Below are positions 1 to 14,800 of a stretch of DNA of 64,000 nucleotides, piece after piece. How positions within the stretch are numbered: the first letter of the stretch is position 1; every line of letters begins with the position of its first letter. The notes beneath the pieces are model-generated. The model worked only from the letters and a program-made list of their open reading frames with translations. It did not search any database and had not been told where the DNA came from. This DNA is from Lagopus muta (lineage: Eukaryota > Chordata > Aves > Galliformes > Phasianidae): positions 84,947,788 to 85,011,787 of the forward strand of contig NC_064435.1 in the NCBI RefSeq assembly GCF_023343835.1, written 5' to 3'. A program made the position numbers and the translations under genes.

Positions 1-3000
1 TGAGGTGTTAGAAATTGAAGTTACATTGGAATAATGGAGTTGAATGAAGAAGATAGCCTGACTGCAAAGGTCAGAGTCCTCCAGCAGAAAGACTCACTTG
101 AACTACAACCTTCTGAGGAAAAAAAAAAAGCAGAATCTCCAAATGGGAAGAAAACATTTAAAATGAGATGCAACTCTGCTCTATGCAGGACACTGCTAGG
201 TGACCTCAACAGTTCTGACTACTCAAGTGGTTGGAAATGCATGATGCAGCAGGAGTCTGACTGTTTGAGACAAACCCAAACCTAAATAGCTGTTTCCATC
301 ATAAATCCATTGCAGCTAATTCCAAAGATACAATGTGACTGGTTTTTCTGGTATGCCACAATTATGCCAGTTTTCTACCTGAACTTTTTTTGTTGTTTTT
401 GTTTTGTTATGAATTGTGACTGTTAAAAGAAAGGGCAGTTATAGGACTAAGAACATCACGGCGTGTCTGTGCAAGCTAAAATATCTACTGCTACACATAG
501 AACAATAAATAAAGCTTAGCACAATGCAATCAAATGACGACGTTAATCTGCTCTGTCTGATCATAGTATTTTCAGTGGGTTTTGTTCCTAGTACATTAAA
601 GGTACAACAGCAGTAATCTCATGGCTTAGATGGTAAAGTAAGCAGTGGAGGATGGAAAAGGAAGAAATTGCAATTTTAGCACTGTTGCTGGATTAAAATC
701 AGAAAGAAGGATAACTACCAAAGAAGTCATCAAAATCTGAGCCTAGTTTTGGTTGATTTTTTTGGGCTTGGTTTTTCTTTGGCTACTCTAACCTATGCAA
801 CTCCATGTTTCTGCATCTACTTCGTTCCTCTGTAAAAACATGCTTCATGAAGAAACTGCACACAATACCAAGCTCCTGCACCAACTTCTACACTAATGCC
901 ACAGCAACCAGTATGAACAAGACCAGGCTATGCCAGGTTACAGTCAGCTGGGCTGCAACACCTCAGATTCAGCACCATAAGCCTGTTAAATGGATTTGCT
1001 GAATTCCTGCTGGGTGAAGTATGCTTTTTGCAAGGTTACGATTCAGAAATACACTGAAGCAGCTGATGAACGTGACAGTTATTTTTGTTTTTCACTGCAA
1101 AGACAGAGGAGGTACAAGGATGAGAAGCGTTAGGAGAACATGGGGTTACTGCACAGGTACACTTGTGCCTAAGCAATCTTTCCCTTCTGCATTGCTTTTG
1201 TGTGCTTTAACACATTTGGTCACACTGACTATCATCTTCCAAACACAGCACTAACAAATCTTAAGTGAATTCATGTGGGTTTCCTGAAAGTACTCTGAAA
1301 TCACTATGCAAACAAGAGGTAATCAATCTAATTATATCAGCAGCCTCTTCTCTCCACTCCACAAACAGCAGACCCTTCCCAGAGGGCCAGTCAACCAGGT
1401 GAAGCAAGCAATCACAATCCTTCACATCCCAGCCCAATGGAGGAGGGTGAGTACTTGCCAAGTTCGTGCATAACATATGATTTGTCTGTGCAGCTCCAGG
1501 GACACGGTTCAAATCAGCTTGTGGTCTCTGAAATTATTTTCAGTACACTTGGCCAGTCTCTTTAGTAGGCAAATCAAATTTTGAAATTCTCTGTGCTCAG
1601 TTGAGGCTTTCGCTACACAAGCTAGAAAAAAAAGGAGATGTGATTTTCTGGCCACTTCAGTTTCATGCTGGTGTTACTTGACCGACTACAGCAGATTTAT
1701 TCTTCGCATACACTGCTGTGACACAGCAAGGTTCAAAGATGGCTTAACAGTATACAGGGATGTACCAGCATTCAAAAATGAGTCACCAGAAGATCAAACT
1801 GCACGTAATGTCATCAATGCCTCCCAAGCAGATGGCTACACATAAAGATCACAGAAAAGGCTAAACAAGCCTTTTCTTCCATTTTCTATGGGTGGAGTGT
1901 GAAATAATGAAGGACCAGCACAAGAGGGAGAGGGTGAAATCACAAAATACTCCTCCACCCTGCAGAAAAATCTTCTTAAATTCTGGCTCTTATGCCAGAG
2001 GTTTGACCCTGGGGGATAGGGAATCACTACGTCAATGCAATAGTAGAAGCAAACCTTGAAATGTAATGTGCACTCTTTCTTGTAAATCCTATCTAATCCA
2101 AAATAACTTGCATGAGAACAACTTGGATAAGAAGAAACCAAGAGAAGAAAAACATACTTTAACTATACAGAGTCATGCAAACTCAAGAAATAGCCAAGTT
2201 AGGAAGAATCTAAGCTGCTCCCTTGGGCCAAGCCAAGCAAGCCAGTGACAGGTCCCTTAGCTCTCTACTTCAAACCTAGGGTTCAGAAATGTGGCAGCAC
2301 ATGCATGGAACTGAGTGAGAGATGGACAACCCTCAACTAGGTGTAACTGACAAGCTTCTCAGCAATTTTTAGTTCAAGGATCACCAGGCTGTTCTGAAAA
2401 TAAATCAATAAAATTGTTTTGCTCTCAGTTCCCCATTTGTGTCTTCTGCAACTGTTTAAGTATTAAGTTAAAATAATCATTGTATTTTTCCCTCTTGGGA
2501 ATTTAAGAGAAAGTAGGTGTCTGAGGACAATGTGATGGCACCTCACATGAGCAACATCACAGGATTTGACTTTTCTTCATGTAAAACATCATCCACATCC
2601 TCACAGCTGTGTTTGTTTTTTTTTTTTTGTTCAAGTTATACTCTTTAATTCACAAAGTGGAAAGCCTGCCCCAAGAAAAGAGTTCTGCCATGCATTCACT
2701 CTCTAGAGACTAATAGCTCATAAAAGCTTCAGGAAGGATTCATGAGGACCTAAACACCTTTCTTCCATTCATCTCATTCCCCTCCAGACACAAAGCCCTT
2801 TGCATGTAGCTAAGGCATGACCTTAAGCCTTGTCTGACCAAAGCAGAAGTACTGAGCAAATAAAGCCCCACGTTGCTTGCTGCCCTTCTGCACTGGGGCC
2901 TAACTGAGCCACAGGTAATTCTAACAACTCAACTCAACTCCTACAAAAAATTTGTTGCCTACCAACCACCTGAAGGGAACTCCCAAAGCTCTGGAAATAC

Positions 3001-3144
3001 ACTCAACTATTGGTGTGGAATAGGAAATTCCAGCTTGGTCTCCAAAAGTGATGTCACGGAGATGCTCTTAGCAGCACTATTTATTTATAAATCATTGGAG
3101 CATTTAACTCCAATTAAATGCGACAACAAGTAAGTTTGTGCATT

Positions 3145-3538
3145 GCTGCTGGAGCATCTCTCCTGTGAAGGGAAGCTGAGGGAGCCAGGGTTGATCAGCC
3201 TGGAGTAGAGAGGGTTCTAAGGAGACTTCACTGAGGCCTTCCAGCACCTAAGGGGACCTACAAGAAACCCAGGGAAGGACTGTCAGGGATCAGAGTGACA
3301 GGACAAGGATAATGGCTTTAAACTAAAAGAGGTTAAATTTGAAAGAATTTGTTCAGAATATTCAGTCTAGAGGGTGATGAGGTGATGGTAAAGGTTGCCC
3401 AGAGAAGCTGTGGATGCCCCATCACTGGAAGGTTCAGCGCTGGTTGGATGGGGCCCACAACCCTGCCCACAGCAGAGAGGTTGGAACTGGGTGGTCTTTA
3501 AGGTCCCTTCTAACCCAAACCATTCTGTGATTCTACAG
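3145..3538 (+). mobile_element. CR1 LINE fragment, 3' end
   Basis: A 5'-truncated CR1 retroposon. The plus strand reads through typical CR1 3' text: an 'atcagcctggagtagagag'-like segment, then 'gttgcccagagaagctgtgg' with the 'atgccccatc' continuation, 'aaggtcccttctaacccaaa', and the tail 'ttctgtgattct'. No reading frame for reverse transcriptase remains. It lies in GFOD1 intron 1, antisense to that gene. Confidence 0.85.
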
Positions 3539-5867
3539 TAATGCCTGCTGCACAGCTGAAACAGACAGTAGGCAAACCACTGCCAGAACCAGACAGCATA
3601 ACACAGGTCTGGCTAACAGACAGAGCCCTGCAGTGCCTCACAGGAGCTGGGTGACAGCTGAATGAGGCAGATGGCAGGGCTGTGACACAGAGCTGAGGGC
3701 AGCAAGTGTGACCAAGTCTCAACAGAGCTCTGATCAATGCTGCTCTCCTTCCCAGAGAATAGAAGCAAAGATTTGCCCTGGAGCCCAAAATCCACGTCTG
3801 AGGTTTCAAACTATGTTTACCCACTCTCTTATAGGCTGAATTGTCACCAGCTAGGCCACATTGGCTGGTGCACTTCAGCAACTGAGGCAAGAAGCAGACA
3901 GCTTACATAATTGAAAGGACTTGAGTCAACTTCTGATGCATGTCCACATCACATCAAGCCAAACAGATCTCACTGGCTTTGGCAAAATCTGAAGTTATTC
4001 AGCAAGGTTCTTATTAAACATCTGGTGGCTTAGTGATGCTGAAGCAGATATTCACTGCCACTGCTTAATAAATAACATCCTGTAACTATGCTCAACTTCT
4101 CTTTGCCCTCTTTCTCTTCTAAGAACTGCTAACTTTTCATGTGTCACTGCTACAGAGATATCTTCAGTAAGCTGCCACATTTGGTGCCTAAATTGATTTC
4201 TGCCAAAGCAGGACACTGCTTGTCATGCATGCCGTGCACATGGAAATTCAAATTGGAGCCAGTGGTGCCAGGCAAGTCCCTTTATTTCTCAGTCAAATCC
4301 ATGAAGTTCATTTCCACAGGGAGAGAGCTTACATGTAGAGCACCTTCCTGAGGTAAGCTCTAGCTAGTTTGCAGAAAGAACATTAGAATATGCACACCAC
4401 TTTAATTATTTTTTAAAGCACTTTTACTTCCAAGGAAGGTTCATTAATTCACTGTATATCAGTTCTGGAGATGCTATAGCTCCCACTGAATTCTTTCCCA
4501 TCAAATTCAGTTATGTCTTCCTCCACTCCAGAATCCCTTCAGGCTCTCCCTTCCCCAGCAAAACGTAAGCCCTGCCCCAGGACCAGCCTCAGCCACCTCC
4601 TCCCAGTTGCATCCCATCACCCACTCCTAGAGACACTTTTGGGGCAACTTCTGCTCAGTCTTCTGAGGATGAGCAAATACAAGAGGGTAAGGAAGCAGGA
4701 ACGCAGCCCACAGCCATCTAGGAAGTGAGCAAAGAAGTGCTCTGAACTGCTGACACAGCCACCAGCTACACCCTCCTTCTGTTTGCTGCAAGTCCTGCCG
4801 CAGCAGCACTGTGCTACACCTCTCCTACTCCCTCAGCACACTCACTCCTCACAGACCTTTCTTCAGCTGGTTTCCTCTGGCCATGTTTGTCAGCATCACA
4901 GGTCTCCATTTCAACTTTCCATAGGCATCTTTCTTTCTGTTCCTAACCAGGCAGGTGCCTCATACTCAGGCGCCGAGGACAGCCCCTGAAACACATCCTC
5001 CTTTTCCAGTCAGATGTTGTCTGATGGTTCCTAGCTCTGGGTAAGTGCGTATTTTCAAAGATGAGAAATGCCAAAGCACATTACCCCCTTTCAGTGTGAG
5101 GTTTTACAAAGAGATGGGTACAGCCTCCCACATTTGCTTCACATTCAAGAAACCTGCAGCAAGCATGTGGCTCCTGCAAAAGGAGACAAAGAAAAGATGT
5201 GAGCCTGCATGGCTTCTATGCCTTGTACAGGGATGTAGGGACAGCTTGGGCTGTCAGTGATCAAAGCCCTGGACATGTTCTGTCTTTAGTACTGCTTTCA
5301 AATGAAGGTAACAAATCAAATGGCAGATGCTGAATAAGAAAACCAGCCATGCAAAAACAATACTGTATTTTCTGTTCTGGCAAAAGCTTGCTGCTGCTTA
5401 AGCTCTACAACAGTTCAGTACTCACAGGTTTCACTACACATTTCCATCATGAATGGCACTCTCCTTATCCCAATTCCAGAGTTTACAGATTAACCACGTG
5501 CTCCAATACGAAACTTGGCAATTAAGGTATCAGCCATAAAGCAAACATTACACACAAAAAAGGTATCTGTTTAAAAAAACCACTTTATTTAGTCCTCCTT
5601 TTCTAATATCACAGAAATCCCAGGACAATGCAACTGACTGGGTTTGGCTTCTCATTTTGTCTAATGCTATGTTTGGTAGCATACTAGTTTCTTTGGAGGT
5701 CTGTAACAAAACAGTCACGGCTGCAACTTCAAAGACACAACTTTCTGCCAGTAACAAATGAGAAGCTTTCAAAGTCTTCTTATTTCAAGCACACAAAAGT
5801 TCTTTTGGAGTCCTCAGTACTACCCAAACTCCAGGTGGGCCAATTTGAAAGGTCTGCAAAGTCTAAG

Positions 5868-6100
5868 TTCAACAGAAACACAGAACAACTTAAGTTGGAG
5901 GGGACCTTACAGACCACCTAGTTTCAAGCCTCCAGCCACAGGCAGGGCTGCATCCATACTGCCCTTCAATGCTTTCAGGAATGGGGCCATCCACAGCTTC
6001 CCTGGGCAGCCTGTGCCAGTGCCCCACCAGACCTTTCAGGAATTGACTTTTAAAGCATGATGCAGTAGAGTCTCCCTGGTTGCCTCTCACCAAATAATAG
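5868..6100 (-). mobile_element. CR1 LINE fragment
   Basis: A minus-strand CR1 3' fragment. Its tail lies at the left ('cagaaacacagaacaactta') and is followed by the reverse complement of the CR1 3' region, including 'gcatccatactgcccttcaa', 'ggggccatccacagcttccc' and 'tgggcagcctgtgccagtgc'. It is old and non-coding, inside GFOD1 intron 1. Confidence 0.8.
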
Positions 6101-7589
6101 TCATCTCAGCACTGACAACTTAGTATACTGACTGCCAATTGGACAACTGCATGTATCCCCCTGCTTTTCAGCAAAAGACACACAGGGCAAGCTGTCTAAG
6201 GGTCAAGGCACCCTTCCAGTCACAGTAAAATCTCTTGTCAGAGCTATGAAAAAAGAACAGAAGAAAAGTATCTTCACAGTTCTACATTAAGGGCTATAGG
6301 TCCTGTGAAATTAGGAACCAGATGCATACAGATTCCTGACCCCAGCTGTCCAAGTTCTTCACTCTGCTTCTTCATAATTCGATTCAAAACATGGGAAGAA
6401 TAAACTGCATCCATACATTCATGGGGAAAAGCCTGAATTGCATTAGCTTTCATGTAGATAGAAGTACAAACACCAAAGATTAAATTCTTTAAGGAAATCT
6501 AGAGGTAAATCTCAGCTATTGTTACTCACATGAGCCACGGTATTTTAATTAATATCCTAACCACTGCCCACATCAATCCATCTCTCATACTCTTGTAATT
6601 ACAGGTTTAGAGGCTGGAACAGCACAGCTATATCAAAACTCAGGCTCACAGTATGGTTTTCCAATGTGAGGTGCAAAAGAGTTTGTCTTAGTCTCATTTT
6701 CTGTTCTATATAGTTGCAGTCATATCACAAGCCTCATACTCCAGCACACAGCTATCCAAAGAGTGTTCTAAGTAGAGATTTTGATACACGTAATAATATG
6801 CATGTATATTCACACTCATTAGAACCATAAGACAATAACTGACATGATGTGACCAATTCCACCACGCAGTTGCCAGCTTTATGCACCACCCAGCCCATGC
6901 ATAACTTAGGCTAGCATCACAAGATCAGGAAGAAAGTTTTAAATATTGAAAGTATTGGTCATTATTACCTTGGTGGCATTGGTAGAGGTGCAAGCACCCA
7001 ATAATGCCAAGCAGGAAACTTTATCAGTGTGTGTGAATTCTGAAAATATGCAATTGTCTTGAATATAGAGTGAAAGCCATGTCCTGCCTTGATAAAATAC
7101 ATTCTTGGTAGCCAAACAACAGTTTCTTATTCTTCTATGCTATCAAATTAACCTCACATCTTAGTCACTTCCCGAACAGCTAACTTTTATTCATCCTTTT
7201 CAACAAAAGGATATATGAGAGTAAGCAGTAAGTAAGCAAAAACCTCAAAATCCTCTCCCTTCCTTCCCCCACCCATTACTGCAGAGCTCACAAGGTCACT
7301 TAATACTGCACTTGTTGCAGTGTATTTCAGATGCTTCAGGAGAAGTTTTAATGCCTCGCCAAAAGGTAGATTTGATGGATCGTCCCAGTTTTCCTTTGAG
7401 CACCAAGTGATGGGAATGTTTTTAACAGCTCTGCCTCCCTACTAATCTGGGGAAAAGCAGATGCAGACAGAAGGAAAGGTCTTGCATGTGGTTGTTGGCA
7501 GCTCAATTCTATTTGGTGCAAACTCCTTTTAAGTACAGTTACAGAACACCAGCACTATGCTGATTTTCACCCAGCATCCTCAGGTTATT

Positions 7590-8262
7590 CTGCCCGAATG
7601 AGAAGGCCATGAGCAAACAGTCTTAAAAGACAGAACAGGACTGAAAAATACCCTTCAGGTAGTTGTGGAGAGCAATAAAGTAACTCTTCAGGCCTATTTC
7701 TCTCCAGAGTGAACAATCCCAGCTCAGCCACTCCCCATAAGACTTGTGCTCCAGACCCCCTCACAGTTTCATTGCCTTCTGCAGACATGCTCGAGGGTCT
7801 GTGTCTTTGTTATAGTGAGGGGCCCAAAACTGAAGACAGTTCTCGAGGTGGAGGGCTGAGTACAGGGGGATGATCACTTCTCTGCTCCTGCTGGCAACAC
7901 AATTTCAAGCCAGGATGCCACTGGCCTTCTTAGTGACCTGAGCATGGACAATCCTAGGTCCATTCCAATCCTAGGTACCACACAATCTCCCAGCCACTCT
8001 CCCCCAAGCCCATAGTGATGCCTGGGGTTGTTAAGGTCAAGTTGCTGGACCCAGTACTTGGTCCTGCTGAACTTCATCCCACTGGCCTCGGCCCAGCCAA
8101 CCAGCCAGTCCAGATCCCCCTGCAGGGCCACCCTAATCCCCATACAGATTGACCCTTCCTGCCAACCTGGTGTCATCTGCACATTCACCAAATGTGCACT
8201 CAGTGCTCTCATCCAGGTCATTAACAAAGATAAATATCTTTGTACACTTAAACTCTACTCAA
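7590..8262 (-). mobile_element. CR1 LINE fragment, internal and 3' region
   Basis: The longest CR1 piece in the window, in minus orientation. Recognisable text includes 'ctgctcctgctggcaacac', 'caagccaggatgccactggc', 'gaacttcatcccactggcct' and 'cggcccagccaaccagccag', which are reverse complements of the CR1 segment just upstream of the 3' end. The terminal octamer tail is not visible at the left edge, so the 3' tip is eroded or deleted. Boundaries are approximate. Confidence 0.8.
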
Positions 8263-11200
8263 CAGCAGCTGCAAATCTGAACTTCATCACAACCTTGAGC
8301 AACGGCTTAAATTGATGTATTTGCGAACAGCATTGCATACGTTCATGCTACTGTTGATCACTCAAAAGTTAAAAAAAAGAAAAGCAACTCCTCCCTCCAG
8401 CCCAGCCAAACCCTCCTTGTTTGCTGAAGAAAAGGCTTTCCCGGTCTGCAATATACCACAGAGAAACTCCCATTAAAAACAAATACACAAACCTCCCAGC
8501 TGCTGATCTATCACTGCTCACAGAAAACTGAATTCATAATATTTTTTATAGCATCTGTTAAATACAGGACAGATACTGAGATGATTACTTGCAACAGCAA
8601 CCTCCAGAATATTCAGTGCCAAATACAATTCTACAGCTCAACACTGCCACTGATCACTGCCAACTGTGAATATTCCCCAAAGAAGAAAGTCCCTCCAAAT
8701 TCCTGCATTTCCTTCAGAAGCTGCTTTGCTCCCTCTGCACAGTGGGAAATATCTGGGGGAAGCAGCCCTCAGAAGGGATCACTTGATCTAGGTGAGCAGA
8801 TCTGCAGTTTCTGACAGCAGCACTCACAGTATCAATGCAGATTTACATGAAGAGTAGCAAGGGCTAATGGCATTATGATCAAAGACAGAGAAATCTACTA
8901 ACCTACACCAAGTCACACCACATGGGCAAACAGATGAGTACTTACAAGATGCATTCATCAGACAGATGACTCGCAAGCATAAGACCTTGCTCAGTTCAGG
9001 CACACAAAGTATCGGAATGCTTTTTCCTAAAGGTTAGATGATGGAGTCCAGCAAAAAAAATGACTAGCAGCATTAACATTCCAGGTACTTGGCTCTCAGA
9101 AACTATGCTAGCAGTCACAAACCACATCCAAACACACTTTGGCTATTTTAGCAAAGTAGGACGTCACAATTTGAGCATCTCATCACAGTACTTTTTAAGC
9201 AGAATTCTTTAGCAACATCAGCAATGAGTTCTACCTGCAAGTCAAGGATACGAAGCACAGGTCACCTTCATATGTGTTTGGAAAATGCCGTATTTTGCAT
9301 TCACAAGCTAATTTCAGGGACTACAGTTACTGCTCTGCCTTAGAAATGAGTCTTTATCAAAGCATCTCATCTTCTCTAATCATAAAGCATTTTGCCCAAC
9401 AAGTTCCCTCAAAGAAATTAACAAGTCACAAAAGAATTCAGCAAGTACCATTACACTCATTGGCCAATTGACTTTCATAGGCTGGGGTTCATGTTTCTAT
9501 TCACCTCTGCTCCAAACACTTTCACTCCTACAGTCATGCCACCATAACACGTTCCACAAGCACAACCATACCAAGTTGTGGAATTACACAGATGTAGCTT
9601 AGTTTCATTTCATTGTTTTTTTGTTGTTGCTGAACCAGCACAAGTGCAGTGTGTATGCCAATTCCTACTTACATGAATTATTACACCCAACAAATATTCC
9701 CTGTAAGCAATCAGGGACTTTCTCTTCAAGAAGACAACCAAAGTCAGTGAAGATTTGCACAACGGTGTCCCAAGACTCTTCTCAATCAGTTCCTACATGG
9801 TCACAACGCATCTTTGTTCGGAGGACACATTTCTGCAAGGCCAACCTGCTCTCCCTGCTGTGTGGCTGATTTTCCTCCAGACCACCACAGATTCTCAGTA
9901 ACATCAACTATTTGCTCTGATTCAGCAGAGCTTTACTGGCATTCATAGTGGAGTAAGCAACATCAAAATCCGAGCTATTAAATGCCTCTTTCAGAGATAC
10001 ATTTCTGACATTTATTTTAATGTACGTGAGCTTGACTAGCATTCTGGACAGCAAAGCACTTTCCAGATGTTCTCTAAGCAATTATCTCACCCCTTTCCTA
10101 CTCTCACATAAACCAGTAGCAACTGCATTGTCTTTTATGGATGGAGGAAGTAAAGGAAGGGGAGGAACTTCCAGGAATTTTTTAATTTAAATATTTTTCA
10201 TCGAACACTACTCAACTTTTATGCACATAAGTGTACATACATGTGTATATTTATACGTACAAATGTAAGTGCATAATGCACATGAATAAATACCTAGAGA
10301 AAGAACTGTGAGTGCTCAATTTAGTCGTTCCACATTTTTAAGCAACATCAATTCAGCAGTAAGGATAACTACTATTTTATAGTTCTGTCCTTGCTTGACT
10401 CTTTGGATTTTGAAAAGCTCTCTATATTAAGGCCTCTCATTAGTTATGTGAAGCCCAGTACCCTAGAGACAATATTTAATTCAACCATGACCTCTCTTCT
10501 GGGCATTTCCTGGCAAATAATGACCAGATGGAAGAGCTAGAGCTGCCAAACATTCACTGCAAGGAAGTGCCAAAACAAGGGTCTTTATTGCTGATAAAAG
10601 CCATGGAAACATCAGAATGCAAAACAAAGCTGTTACCTTTTCTTCCACCCCCATCTGCTTCACTAAAGCTGTAACTGCTGTTGCAATGGAACTGAAGGCA
10701 TCACTTTATACCCTGAAGTTAAAATCAGACACAGATGCAAATGACCAAAATTATTTTGAACCCTGTGTTAAATCTTTATCTTATGTCACTGACGATCATC
10801 AGACCCACTTATGTACCTCATCTGCCAGTTTCTCTCACCATGTTCTCATTTTCTGTGTTCATCACCACACTGAGACCTAGGAGTTACGCCTCATGAATAA
10901 CTTCCATCAGTAGCCCCGGCTGGGCTGAAATGAAGGCTGCTATGATCTCTTCACAAAAGAAAAGAGGGGATACACCCAATGTGATCCCATCCTCAGCAAC
11001 ACCATAAGACTCCTGTTAGTGTGTGAGTCAGACTGCTGACTTGCACATTACTAAAATCTGTACTTATGCCACCTTGGATGCCATTCCATTGCAGCTACAG
11101 GAGACACCTATAGCACTCAAGGTTAGAGGGCAACTTTTTAAGCTTTGTTATGGGTACAATAACAAGGAAGGTTGATTCTGTGCAATGCTGGAGTAACGAG

Positions 11201-11443
11201 GGCAATCGGTGCCAGTTCTACTATGCAGTGAGGCTCAGACTCCCCTGCTCTTCACCCCATTTTTAGAGTAGCCACCTTCTGAACAAATACAGAAAAAATC
11301 TTTAAACCCTTTGGGGCTTTTGCTCAAAGGCCTTCAAGCTCATACTGACCTGAAAGCCAAACTGCATTCCTCCCAACATCTGCAAAAATAAATCACCCGA
11401 ACTGATGCATCACCAGCCTTCGCAGAGAGTACAGCTATTCAGT

Positions 11444-11820
11444 GTCACTGAATAGCCCAAGCTGAAAGGGACCCATACGGACCTTCCAGCCCAACTCCTG
11501 CCCTCTTATATCGTGGTTCCAGACCTGCCCCCAGTGCTGGAGGTGCAGCCACACAGCACAGAACAGAGGGGACAGCCCCCCCCAACCCAGCAGCAGTGGT
11601 GGGCCTGATGCACCCTTGTCACCTACCAGAACCCCTTGATCCCTTTCTGCAGGGCTTCACTCCAGCCTCTCATCCCCCACTGCACGTGGTCAATGACTGC
11701 CCAGTCATCCCTAGATGGCCAAGATCTCTATGCAAAGCCTCTCTACCCTTGAAGGAGTCAGTGTCATCTCCTTGATTCAGTATCATTTGCAAATGATGCT
11801 AAATAGAACTGACTCTGTAA
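11444..11820 (-). mobile_element. CR1 LINE fragment, divergent
   Basis: A minus-oriented CR1-like fragment. It starts with degenerate tail text ('gaatagcccaagctgaaagg', 'gacccatacggaccttccag', 'cccaactcctgccctctta') and continues through 'ccctttctgcagggcttcac'-type sequence to 'gatgctaaatagaactgac'. It is more diverged than the other copies, so the right boundary is uncertain. Confidence 0.65.
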
Positions 11821-14800
11821 TGTACCAGTACAGTCAGAGCTGGACCACACTTGTAGTAAAGACAAATTCATACCAGCTAAATGCTCTGCATGTACATGCA
11901 AGTGGCCATTTGCACCTCCACAGGAAAAAGAAATTATTAAGGGTGAAGAATGGCACACACACCAGCTGGACTTCTAATGGCCATGGAACTTTTATTACAT
12001 TCAAATCATAACCCTAGCAGTCATAATTATACCACTACAAAATCTATGTGCAGACCAGGCCTTAAATCAATTTAGGGAACATAACGAGGGATTGTTCCTT
12101 ACATAGCTATTTAAATAAATTTGTTTAAATCAAGTCTTATGACCCGAGATCATTTTTCTGTGAAGACTGTGGTTTTGTTGCACGCATGCATGCTGACCTT
12201 GTAAATTAGGTCTCTGACTTTGACAGCTCACTCATGTGAGCTGCAGGGTTATTAAACAAGTAACAAAAAATACACAGCAGGGTAAAGGCTTCTGCTTTGG
12301 TGGTTTGAGGAAATCAGTACAATTCTTAGCAACTCCGGATAACGCTGTGGCAAGCTGATATTAACAGTGAAGGGTGTTGTTGCACTGCAGCAGCTTGTGG
12401 AAAACACCAGCCCTGGCTGCCTGGAATTTAACTCCATTTTACTCCTTGGTGCTTTGCTATCACTACTGCTAAATGGACAAAAATCTATTGTACATACAGA
12501 GAAGAGGGCAATAAGCTGCAGTATGCCTCAGCATGATTTAGGTCTCAAATAAGCAGACAGTTCAGTGTGTTCAGGCTCAGCTACCCACCTCTGGAGTTAC
12601 ATGGCAAATCTCTGTTATGTGGTGTCAGACTTGAGCATTAAGAGGTCTTTAGAGGAGGGTAGAAGCAACACTGGGAAGCCTGAAAACTGTTCTTTTATTT
12701 GTCCAGGAGATTCTCCTTTCTCTGCATTTATCTACGCATTCTTTGTAAACTCCTTTAATGAAAAACCTCCCCAAAGCTGGAAACTCCAGGAGCAATTCCT
12801 TCACCTGCTGACAGAGTGCCGAGCTCACTCTGACAGTCCTTAATGCTGACAGGTTGTATAGGTAAAGGACAAGTCCCAAACCCAGTAGTGTGGAAGAAAG
12901 TCATTGCAGTAAGGGTGTGAGCAAGGACCAGTCAACCCAGCACTGCAGCACATGGAACAGTGGCCACTACAATTAAGAACAAAGTTACAGGGTCAAGAAA
13001 AACAATGACAAAATATCTATCCTCTGCCTTATAGGGCTCAGTCTGTCAGGGATGCTGTAATTTACTCCTGAAGTTAAATAACCACAATACTCTATATACA
13101 GCTAGAGCTAGAAACACACCTTTTCTCAGAACTTCTCTAGTCTTAGAAAGGAGGGTGCCCATGCCCTGGTACCCCACGCTGCTGTTCTAAGTGCAGTGAC
13201 TGAGGACTTGGGCAGGCTTTTTTTTTAGCCAAGGCAACCATAGGCAAAGTAACCTCTGACACAGCCTCACCTGGTGCAGCACAAGGATTTTGACCCCTGC
13301 TAGCTGCTCCTCAACCTCAGCAAACCTGGGTGTGTCATGGCAATGAGAATTCAGTGCCCCAGCACCCCCAGTGCTCCATACTGGGCATCTAAATTACATT
13401 ACCACCACAGAACCTGAACTGGCATTTACTTTCACCAGGAAAAAGTAGGAAAGTGCATTTGATCTAAAAGCCAGGAAGGAAACAAGGTTTTTTTTTGTTT
13501 GTTTATTTTGTTCATTTTACAATGGTACCTGAACAGTCATTTCTATCTTAACTGTCTTGTGCACTCAGTCCCAGGAGTTTCACAGGAACCAGACTGGAAT
13601 TAAAGGTCTGCAGTACTGAAAAAAAGGCAATGGGAAAGCTGTGTGCTATGTTCTGCTTCTTCTAAAATATACACAGCCATCATTCTACCAAGATGAAGGC
13701 TTGCAGCTGCCTGCCAGCACACTCTTTGGACTCACTTTCTCATGTCTATCATGGGAGAAAACAGCAACACTGCCGTTCCTTCCCAGCTCTGCAAACTGAA
13801 GATAGACAGCACTGCATCTGACTTTTTCTTTTGCAGTAAGATGCCCATAATTCACTTTTAATACGTTGCAAAGTCGCTTGCCTTCCAAGCACAAGTGCTT
13901 GCTCTGTTCAATGTCACTGCTTGTCAGGCAGTTTTAAATTCAATATTGCGGGACAAATATTACATTGATATTCATAATTGTGATAGTATCTTACCTTAAT
14001 AGAGGATCTTAGCACATTATAAAACGTGCATCACAGAAGCTGTTCCACAGCTAGAACCCGGTAACCTCTTAATAATTTGTATGAGTGAGTGCAAAGGAAT
14101 GTGTACGTGAATTACAGATTACATCAGATCTGTGAATTACTCCAGCACAGGTGATGTTTCTTTGATCTCAGGGGTAGGCCCAGCAAGACTCTGCCAGCAT
14201 TTCATCACCTCCAGGCTCCCACAAACACCTTCCAAACGACAGGCCTGTACCACCTGTCTGCACAAAGGGAAGGCAGGAGCCCAGCAGCACAATTTATGCC
14301 TCTTTATTCATGAAGATGCTCCCTCATGACCATGATCAAGTACAGAAGCACTGGTCAGCAAACAAATTTAAGTGCTCTTAAGAGGAACAAGCTGCACAGG
14401 GCTGGGAAAGTTGTACTCTGCCTGCACAGTCCCCAGGCAGAACAGACTCCTACCAGGTACTACTGCAACATAAACATTTCAAAAATAATGCTGTGCAGAC
14501 ACGGCTGCAAGTATGCAGCGGACACTTAGCATGTAGCTTAGTGCTTCTGTCCATGGCTGAACACGAGAGGAAGCAAAAACAGGCAGTAGGTTCCCATCTC
14601 CAGAAACACGCTTGAAGAACATCTGGCATTTAGTGCCAGTGCAAAGCATAAGCGTTCACAAGAACCTTCACAATAAATTCTCTTCAGTTAAACTGACTTG
14701 ACTCAAGTACCAAAGCAACAGAAACACAGAAATGGCTGCAGCTTTCCCTAAAACAGACATGAAATGCCATCAAGGGCTTCTCAGCTCCACCTGCAGCAAT